DNA from: Lampris incognitus
Lineage: Eukaryota > Chordata > Actinopteri > Lampriformes > Lampridae
Assembly (NCBI RefSeq): GCF_029633865.1
Contig: NC_079223.1
Coordinates: 33,072,423 to 33,136,422, forward strand
Direction of reading: 5' to 3'
Length of the DNA stretch: 64,000 bases
The position numbers and the translations under genes were made by a program. Below are positions 57,101-64,000 of the stretch, piece by piece. Below the pieces are notes generated by a model that ran no database searches, was not told where the DNA came from, and saw only the letters and a program-made list of their open reading frames with translations. Position 1 is the stretch's first letter. Every line of letters begins with the position of its first letter.

Positions 57101-59644
57101 AGAGGCATCCCAGTCTATTATACTGGTTAAAGTGTCAAAGTAAGTCCGAAAAAACATCCAGACTTTCTTGAACTTGTCCCTGTTACCCCTTAAGGTAAAT
57201 TTTATCTTTTCCAGCTTAAGATACAACATAATATCCCTGATCCATCTGACATGGGATGGGGGTCTTAAGCTCTTCCAGTTAAGAGTATTAGGCAATTTAA
57301 GGGTATTATGCCCCTTTTCCACTACATGGTACCAGCTCGACTCAACTTGACTAGCTTCTGTGTCGTTTTCCTTTACCATACCTCCTCGACAGACCACAGC
57401 TTGGATTTTCACCTGTCCATGTTTTTTTTTTTATTTCAAAATGTACTTTTTAAGATAACGCTGCTTCGACCGCTTCGATATTTAAAAATGCCGGGTGATA
57501 TCCCATGTGCGCATTGATGACACCGTGACGCAAAATGATGCAGTGACGCATTTCTCTGACCAACCGGAGGTCTGCATTGATTTTGGCACCCACTCCAGTT
57601 TTTTTGGAACCTCGACAAAGGTGGTAACAGTTACCAAAATGCCGGTACTTTCCAGTAATAGAAAACGAAAAAAAAGGGCGAGTCGAGTTGAGCTGGTACC
57701 ATGTAGTGGAAAAGGGGCATCAGAGTATTTATTAGGATTATCAAGCTGGTAATGTCGTAAAGGCTGCCAATTTATACATGTTAGATGGTCAGTCACAGTC
57801 TTCTGGTGTCACACAACTGATAAACAATTTCTTTTTGAAATTTGCAGTATGAATCCAGTAGCTACTAAAGCAACAGTGTTGAGAATTATTCTGCAATGAT
57901 CATGGGAGATTGCATCACAGATTAACATTAAGCCAGTGAAAAACATGTTTGTCTTTGCCCTCCAAATAAACAGATGAATGCCTGCTCTGTATTCTCTCAG
58001 GCCCTGAGGTCTAGTTTTCTGTTCAAAATCCCATCTGAACTAGCACACGACCTCAAGTGCAGTGACTTGTACAGTGTGGCAGTGAGGTAGCTGTTTTTGT
58101 GTGTGCGTACATGCATACTTGTGAGGGCTCTGCTCCGCGTTAATTCAGGGTTCTTGCCACAGGTCTGGAGAGCATGGAAAAGGATTTTTTTTTATTTCCA
58201 GGTCTGAAAGCTTATGGAAATTGGTGATTAATAATATGGAGAAAAAGAAGATCTATTTTCTACATTTGAGTTTAAATCTCATTGAAAAGGTATACCAGTA
58301 TTTTTGGAATAAGTATTCAAAAGGTCGGTGCAGCATGGCCTTCCTTCAATGTCACATGCACGCATGTTTGCTGTCTGGAAGTCGGTGGAGAAGTACACTG
58401 TAGTAGTGCGGATCCAACAGCGGTGCAAATTCTAAAACCAGACAACCAGCCCCCATCTGCAGTCATGGGGAGTTGCAAGTTGCTGTTTTCTTGGACAATA
58501 AATTTTCATCAAAATTTAGACAGATTTCTCCAGTTTATTTGATCATAAGGCATATTGACTGAAAAGGTTAGGGAAAAATGGACATTATCCTTAAACAAGT
58601 GCTCTTATAGTTTCATGGCTGAATCATTCGTCTTGTAGTCTTGTAAGTATCCGGCACTTCCAACTGTCTCATTAGATGATGAGGAGGAAAATATACCTTT
58701 TATTTGCGAAGCACTTTTTAAGCCACTGCAAAAAGCTGAAAATAGAATAACACTGCAGCATAATTCAGTTAAACCTGCATACTACAGAAATAACACGACA
58801 GGCCCCAATTGCCAGTTATAAAAAATAAGTAATTTTTACTACAGTTGTTAAGGGAAAGTATTGTATCTCCAGGTCTGGAAGATGAGGTGTAGATGGGACA
58901 AAGTCAGAAATTTGAAAAGGACCAAGAATTCTGTTAATCATGATTTTATTTTCCAAACATGGTCAAGATTTTGTTTTCAGAAAGGTATTTCTAGCTATAA
59001 AATTTATTTCTCAGTTTAGTTTTTATTTTTGTTGTCCGTTTTATTTTATTTATTATTCTTTTAGTTTGGGCTTCATGGGTAAGGAGAATGTGTCCTGGGT
59101 CTCAATTAAAGGGTCTGTTCAAAAAAAGTCACTAGTACATGGTCGGGGGAATTACATTTTGGGGCCTCAGTTGTATGTAGCAGTGTAATTTTGTAAAAAG
59201 TGTTTTGTACTCGCTTGGAAACAGCTGTCCAATATTCACTCTGCATTCAGGAATCGACTTTTCTGTCATTCGGTTGTCTCTGATGACTGGACTTTCCATG
59301 GGGCAACCAAGATGATGGATGACTAAAAACAAGTCGCTGACATAGCAGTATTAGCAAAATTATATTCAGCATCCGATCCAGAGTGTGAATTACACAATGA
59401 CAATCGGGGGTCAACTTTTTCTACAGGGTGTAAAGGGAACCCAGGACAGTGCAGACACGTGTTCCAGTGCGCTTCCTTACAGTATCTTGCTTGTTTAACA
59501 TAATGTCTGCAGTCTATAGATGATGATAAATCACATCCATTACACCAGCTCATGCGGCAGGTAAAACACAACTTTTGTAGTCAGCGGTCACCAACAAAGT
59601 ATTCTAGAGTAAAACTGCCAGGAAATCGGACCCACCCACCCACC

Positions 59645-59689
<45 letters not shown>

Positions 59690-62600
59690 CAGCAGGACAT
59701 AATTTCCACTCAAACACAGACCCATACAATGCTGTACCAGAACCAAAGACACTATCAACATGCCAAAGAGGTCAGCAAATATGTTCCTGCCTGCCATACA
59801 GTCTCTAAGCCTGTGCCCGACTAACATTAAAGGCACAGACCACCTAATCTAAATTTGTCAGCTGTTTTCTTACTGGGAAAATAGTCCAACAGAAAAAAAT
59901 AAATCGGCATTCCACAGCATTCATTCAACATCATCATCATCATTCTTTACTATCGGTAGCCAACACTATCAAAAGCCCTCGCATATTAGTTGAGAACAGT
60001 AGGGTGTGATTGTTGTGCATACCATCAGTTTCTGAAAGTACTGTTATTATGCCTTTTATTAAAACGGGGAAGGCCCCGGTGACTTGATGCTCTCTGAAGG
60101 GAGGCTCACTTTCTTACACTTTGAAAAGCCCTGATCTAGAGTGATATTACATGCATAGGCTAACGTTTAAAGTTACTGCATGCACGCACACACACGCACA
60201 CACACACACACACTGAGAAAAAAACTATTGCAGAACCAGTACCGCTGTTAAAATGCTGTCAATATTTTAAAAACTGTTCGTGTCTCAAAAAGTTGTTTCA
60301 ATGCTTCAGTGTTAAAAGAAAAACTTTCAAATGTTTTAAAAAGCTCTTGCGTTTTTTATTTAAAAAGCTGTGTTTAAAAATGTCAGTGATTTTTAAAAAG
60401 CTATGTCAATGTTGCTTTCAATATTTTAAGGCCCATGCCCAGTGTCTATAGATACTAGGGTCTTCCACTTTCGTAGTCCTCCATTTGTTTTCACATCATA
60501 ATTGCACACAAGGAGAAGGGACACACACGCACAAACACAATGCACACACAGTAAAATATGTGTGTAATCAATTTTTTGTTAATAACCTCTGTGTTACTTG
60601 AACATTTTTCACCGTGGTCCTACATTTTTTCGATGTAGAAGCACATGTACTGCTTGGGAAAAAAGTTATTGTACAGCTCTGTGTGTGTGTGTGCGCAGTT
60701 GTACCTTCTCCACTCCAATGAGTACGTGACAATAGTGTACCCATCCTAGCTATGTTGTGCATAAATGTGACGCGTCGCACCTGATGGCACCACAAAACCT
60801 GTCCTTACTGCTGCATGTCTTTATGCATGCTCAATAACCCAGGTAAGAAAATCAAAGAAGGTTGAATCAGTTCATCTGGATACGTTGACAGATACATTTC
60901 ATCACTCATCTAAGTGCCATCTTCAGTCTAAACTGACTGCAGGTATCCCCACCCTTAAAAACAATACAGTTGCGTAATAACCAAAACCAACGGCCGGTTT
61001 CATATGCAAGTATGGGCGTGACCATTAACTAGAGTTACAATGGCCATGTGTACAGAGGATTTGGGAATGTTTGCAATCAGTGTGGTTATCCTAAGTACAT
61101 CTATCGCCATCTTACAGTGCTGTGATTGCTACCATTCCCCAATCCTCTGTGAATAGTACACATGGCCATTGTAATTCTAGTTAATGGTTATGCCCATATT
61201 TGCATTATGAAACTGGTCGTTGGTGTCGGTTTTTATGCAACTGTGCTGTTTATAAGGGTGGGGATACCTGCAGTCAGTTTAGACTGAAGAGGTCACTTAG
61301 ATGAGTGATGAAACGTATCTGTCATTAAACGTATCCAGATGAACTGATTCAGCCTTCTTTGATTGACTTACTGTTGCGTGTTTTACAAACATGTTATGCT
61401 TGAATAAATTTATTTTTATACACGATTTTTATACAGCATGTGTAATTGACGGTTGTGTGTCTTGCAGCTTCTTGGAAATTGGGAGGCGCAAATGAGAAGA
61501 ATAATGAAAATGATTGCAGGTGGAGGCCTGTCCATCACCGGCTCTCACACTATGTGTGGGGACTACCTGTACAGCGGCCACACTGTCATGCTAACACTAA
61601 CCTATCTCTTCATCAAGGAATGTGAGTACCAGACAAACTACACAATCCTGTGTTGATTTTGTGTTCATTTCATTTGTACAGTGCAAACTCTGGGCACTAC
61701 CAGTAAAAGTATATACAAAGTGGCACGGTGGCTCAGTGGTTAGTGCTGTCTCCTCACTGCAAGAAGGTCCTGGGTTTGAACCCTGGGTTTATCCAACCTT
61801 TGGGGTCCCAGGTCATCCTCTGTGTTGAGTTTGCATGTTCTCCCCGTGTCTGCGGTGGGTTTTCCTCAGGTGCTCCGGTTTCCCCAACCATCAAAAAAGA
61901 CATGCATGTTAGGGTTAATACTCCTGTCTGTGCCCCTGACCAAGACATAGTAAGACAAACTGGAGTTTTTCCCGGGTGTTGCACGGCAGCTGCCCACTGC
62001 TCCTAGCTACACAGCTAGGATAGGTTAAATGCAGTGTAATTTCCCTACGGGGATCAGGAAAGTATCTCAAAAAAAAAAAAAGCTTTGACTACTCACGCGC
62101 CGCCGCGTTGGCTACATCAGAGACAACTGAAAACCACGAAAGCAATTGAAAATTATGCGGCATTTGCTGGTTTTCTCACTCAGAGTAAGTAAAGCAAACA
62201 ACATTTAAAAATTCTGTACAAAACAATGGCAGAAGTGGGGCAAACAGCCGATTTGTGCATCAGTTGCAGACTGACTTTTAAAGATCGTTTGAGGAGAAAC
62301 ATGTTCTTACCGTTTAAAAAAAGAAGTACTTAAAGGATACCTCCTCTGTCCTGTTGATAATGATGTTGAGTAATTTTTTTCTGTTTGCAAGGGTGTGTTA
62401 ACACTGTTTTTAATTAGCTATGGACTTTAGTTGAGTTGGCTTCGCAAAATGAGATTATTGCAGCCGAGCATTTACTGTTTATTTTTTTTCGGTGTTTTTT
62501 TTTGTAATGTCAAGAAAAGTGACATGTAGGAGTAGAAATTTCAACTTTGTGTGTTTGGCTTGATAGCATGATAACATGATGTTATGGTGCTGTTTTTGGT

Positions 62601-64000
62601 CCATGTTTGCATCTTCTCATCTCCAACTCTATAAAGCTTTTTATTGTTGAAGCAGGATTGGCGACATGGTGGCGCAGTGGTTAGCGCTGTCGCCTCACAG
62701 CAAAGAAGGTCCTGGTTTCGAGCCCCAGGGTTTTCCAACCTTGGGGGTCATCCCAGGTCGTACTCTGTGTGGAGTTTGCATGTTCTCCCTGTGTCTGTGG
62801 TAGGTTTTCTCCGGGTGCTCCAGTTTCCCCCACCATCAAAAAGACATGCATGTTGGGGTTAATACTCCTGGCTGTACCCTTGACAGAGGGATGACAAGAT
62901 GAATTGGAGTTGGTCCCCTGGTGCTGTATGGTGGCTGCCCGCTGCTCCTAGCTACACAGCTAGGATGGGTTAAATGCAGTGCATAATTTCGCTACGGGGA
63001 TCAATAGAGTATATCTAAATCAAAAAATAAAGGGAGGTTATGCAGAGAAGAAGTTGACTTTTTTATGTTATCTTTTAGCCTGACACAAGATGAAAGTGCA
63101 TTTAAAAATCACAATATTTGTCAAATTTTCCGATTTGGGTTTCACCAAGAAATCCCATGAGAAGTGGTGGCAGTTTAATCTCCCTCTAGACAAAACGATG
63201 AATAAAGTGACAAAAAAAGTGCTTTTGCAACATTGTGTATCATACTGATAAGAGTAAATCAACCTGACTTATTTTGCACCACTCGTCTGAACTTTTGATC
63301 CCTTCTTATCAGGAAATATGGAGAAAATGTTGCACCATTTGTTAACACTTATCAATATGCTCTCTTGCCTGCTAAGGCATTATTTACTGTCTTACATAAC
63401 CCCTTTTTCTGCCACACAGGGCATATCTCCCTGTGTTCTATACTTTGAACAATGACCCGACTTACTATTAAGCAAGCAAATTCAAAGGTCTTGATTAGAG
63501 CTTATTGTTCAAGCCGTAATTGAAATGCTCATGTAAACTATGTAAACAATCCTTCCTGCTTCTACATCACATGGTGCAGTTGCTCTCCTGTTTTATTTAT
63601 GTTAGGAACCCAGATTGATATAACAGTGTCACCTAGTGGCCTTTTGCAAACTGGGTTTTACTGGGAACAAAGTAGCTTTATCACAGATTCCGTCTCAACA
63701 TTTGCTCCTTTACTGCTTGTGACTTTATCAGTACCGCATAGTTTACACCAACTCGAAAGACTTCATTCCAGTGAGTTCAAGTTCTATGCTGATCCAGTTG
63801 GGTTTGTGCTTTTTGGGTCATTAATCCTGCAAGTTGTCTTCTGTTCAATTGGCAGATTCCCCTAAACGATTTTGGTGGTACCACTGGTTTTGTTGGACCC
63901 TGAGTGCCGTGGGGATTTTCTGCATCCTGCTGGCCCATGACCACTACACTGTGGATGTGGTGGTGGCATACTTTATTACCACACGCCTCTTCTGGTGGTA
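53905..64000 (+). CDS. sgms1: sgms1, sphingomyelin synthase 1 (3' end beyond window)
   Basis: A multi-pass Golgi enzyme that transfers phosphocholine from phosphatidylcholine to ceramide, giving sphingomyelin and diacylglycerol. Coding exons are 54195-54808, 54993-55110, 61468-61621 and 63856-64000 (continuing), all in frame, with 343 codons visible. An N-terminal SAM domain (about residues 8-70, WSAEDVSNWLIEEGLQEYGD) separates SGMS1 from SGMS2. Then come a KAHKNGHANGH linker, a first membrane helix (GVAFVYAVVCFVTTSIVISV), SVVHERVP, CEINGM, YLYRCVTMY, and the catalytic motifs CGDYLYSGHT (His282) and HYTVDVVVAY (His325, Asp329). The human gene ends about 70 residues further on. Confidence 0.95.
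54195..54808 (+). CDS. sgms1: sgms1 coding exon 1 (SAM domain, first TM helices)
   Basis: Starts MKEVGLWSAEDVSNWLIEEG, against human MKEVVYWSPKKVADWLLENA. It ends at LLKY plus two bases, followed by the donor GTACAG. The frame remains open for 34 bases beyond the donor into the intron. The conserved SIIGRRF continuation lies in the next exon. Confidence 0.95.
54993..55110 (+). CDS. sgms1: sgms1 coding exon 2
   Basis: Encodes SIIGRRFFFIVGTLYLYRCV and TMYITTLPVPGMHFKCSPK, the SMS family motif with YLYRCxTMY. The acceptor is GTTTCCAG and the donor is GTATGA. A Penelope-like element starts 65 bp past the exon end. Confidence 0.94.
55420..55677 (-). pseudogene. Penelope-like GIY-YIG endonuclease fragment (left arm)
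   Basis: Reads ETKQMLAKRMIQHRRANTSG, HILDREEHWFERGVNEAIYV and KREQPSLNRGGSLRVHLLPF. It matches the C-terminal GIY-YIG domain region of the same family on the plus strand at 55970-56180. Confidence 0.75.
55716..56179 (+). pseudogene. Penelope-like RT C-terminus plus GIY-YIG fragment
   Basis: Two overlapping frames carry EQLRRIFSKHCVSVAFKPQN and then LHIRETKQTLTKRMAQHR-type sequence through EAIYVKRK. It is frame-shifted near 55950 and has no RT catalytic core. Confidence 0.72.
56560..57308. other. sgms1 intron, no feature seen
   Basis: AT-rich sequence. Open frames on both strands lack domain signatures. The stretch 56880-57300, rich in leftward sense-like codons, may be an old LINE ORF fragment, but I cannot identify it. 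Confidence 0.3.
57309..57719. mobile_element. hAT-like MITE, 411 bp
   Basis: Long terminal inverted repeats, with TGCCCCTTTTCCACTACATG then GTACCAGCTCGACTCAACTT at the left and the inverted copy ending GTAGTGGAAAAGGGGCA at the right. Such ends are common in fish genomes. No clear target duplication was found. Confidence 0.75.
57720..59640. other. sgms1 intron, no feature seen
   Basis: AT-rich sequence without recognisable exons or elements. Confidence 0.35.
59633..59687. repeat. (CCCA)n then (CA)n compound microsatellite
   Basis: About five CCCA units followed by a CA run of about 34 bp. Confidence 0.9.
60819..61366. mobile_element. Penelope-like element, copy 4: arms-only palindrome
   Basis: A 548-bp element whose left arm (60819-61075) and right arm (about 61110-61366) are inverted copies. 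Both carry the CTGCAGGTATCCCCACCCTT phrase or its complement. There is no coding sequence between the arms. It is flanked by CTTACTGCTGCATGT (60804-60818) and CTTACTGTTGCGTGT (61367-61381), a 15-bp duplication with two mismatches. It ends about 100 bp before sgms1 coding exon 3. Confidence 0.75.
61468..61621 (+). CDS. sgms1: sgms1 coding exon 3 (CGDYLYSGHT)
   Basis: Encodes LLGNWEAQMRRIMKMIAGGG, LSITGSHTMCGDYLYSGHTV and MLTLTYLFIKE. It carries the first catalytic histidine, in SGHT. The acceptor is TCTTGCAG and the donor is GTGAGT. Confidence 0.95.
61721..62082 (+). repeat. tRNA-derived SINE (family A relative)
   Basis: The head has the A-box-like TGGCTCAGTGGTTAGTG and the B-box-like GGTTTGAACCC. 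The tail GCTACACAGCTAGGATAGGT is followed by an A-run. Related to the copy at 62660. Confidence 0.82.
62660..63027 (+). repeat. tRNA-derived SINE (family A relative)
   Basis: Head TGGCGCAGTGGTTAGCGCTG with the B-box-like GGTTTCGAGCCCC (one extra base). It has the same tail as the preceding copy, ending GGATCAATAGAGTATATC and an A-rich stretch. Confidence 0.85.
63856..64000 (+). CDS. sgms1: sgms1 coding exon 4 (HYTVDV), cut by window end
   Basis: Encodes YSPKRFWWYHWFCWTLSAVG, IFCILLAHDHYTVDVVVAYF and ITTRLFWWY. It holds the second catalytic His and the Asp. The exon is still open at base 64000. Confidence 0.95.

Noticed and set aside
56810-57412. Possible protein-coding exons on either strand
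   Set aside because: No splice-compatible conserved protein and no recognisable domain; left as unassigned intron.
61721-61790. Possible tRNA gene
   Set aside because: It has A- and B-box-like sequences but cannot form a full cloverleaf and is part of a SINE seen repeatedly in the window.

Overview
This is a window of a teleost fish nuclear genome, probably a percomorph (inferred). The evidence is large introns with consensus splice sites, vertebrate proteins split over many exons, long CA microsatellites, and typical fish repeats: Tc1/mariner, hAT, Harbinger-like, BEL/Pao, Penelope-like and L2 elements, tRNA- and 5S-derived SINEs. There are no bacterial genes, operons, CRISPR arrays or canonical tRNA/rRNA genes.

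Three host genes make up the layout. (1) papss2 (PAPS synthase 2) is on the minus strand from its 9-codon first exon at 10315 down to exon 9 at 726. The rest of its ATP-sulfurylase half lies beyond the left edge. (2) minpp1 (multiple inositol polyphosphate phosphatase 1) is on the minus strand from 31694 to 12177. It is complete in five exons whose junctions keep frame and predict 467 aa. (3) sgms1 (sphingomyelin synthase 1, with SAM domain) is on the plus strand. Its coding exons are at 54195-54808, 54993-55110, 61468-61621 and 63856 to the window end. A candidate non-coding first exon ends near 34747. minpp1 lies directly upstream of papss2 in the same orientation, as in human 10q23. sgms1 runs divergently from minpp1.

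Most of the remainder is intron filled with transposable elements. minpp1 intron 4 (12550-29344) holds a stack. A decayed Tc1 (Tc1-A, 22785-29308) is split by a Penelope-like element, which itself contains a younger near-complete Tc1 (Tc1-B, 23531-24749), and by a degenerate L2 LINE (25492-28617). A BEL/Pao retrotransposon (17004-22784) with a tRNA-Tyr primer site, but with its reverse-transcriptase core deleted, abuts the left end of Tc1-A. The sgms1 introns hold a Harbinger-like element with a Myb/SANT-like ORF and a nested MITE, a 3-kb TTAA-flanked element, a third Tc1, a hAT relic with a BED-finger remnant, and two palindromic Penelope-like copies. papss2 introns hold SINEs and a hAT-type MITE.

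The host genes are metabolic and do not form a pathway with each other: sulfate activation, inositol phosphate hydrolysis and sphingolipid synthesis. I found no convincing new biological system. The most notable items are the repeat architecture (four palindromic Penelope-like copies with 10-15 bp target duplications, and a MULE-like MITE with a 9-bp duplication), the missing ER-retention tail of minpp1, three upstream ORFs in the sgms1 leader, and mobile elements 36-65 bp from splice donors. Coordinates were read by eye. Exon edges were placed at GT/AG sites that keep reading frame.
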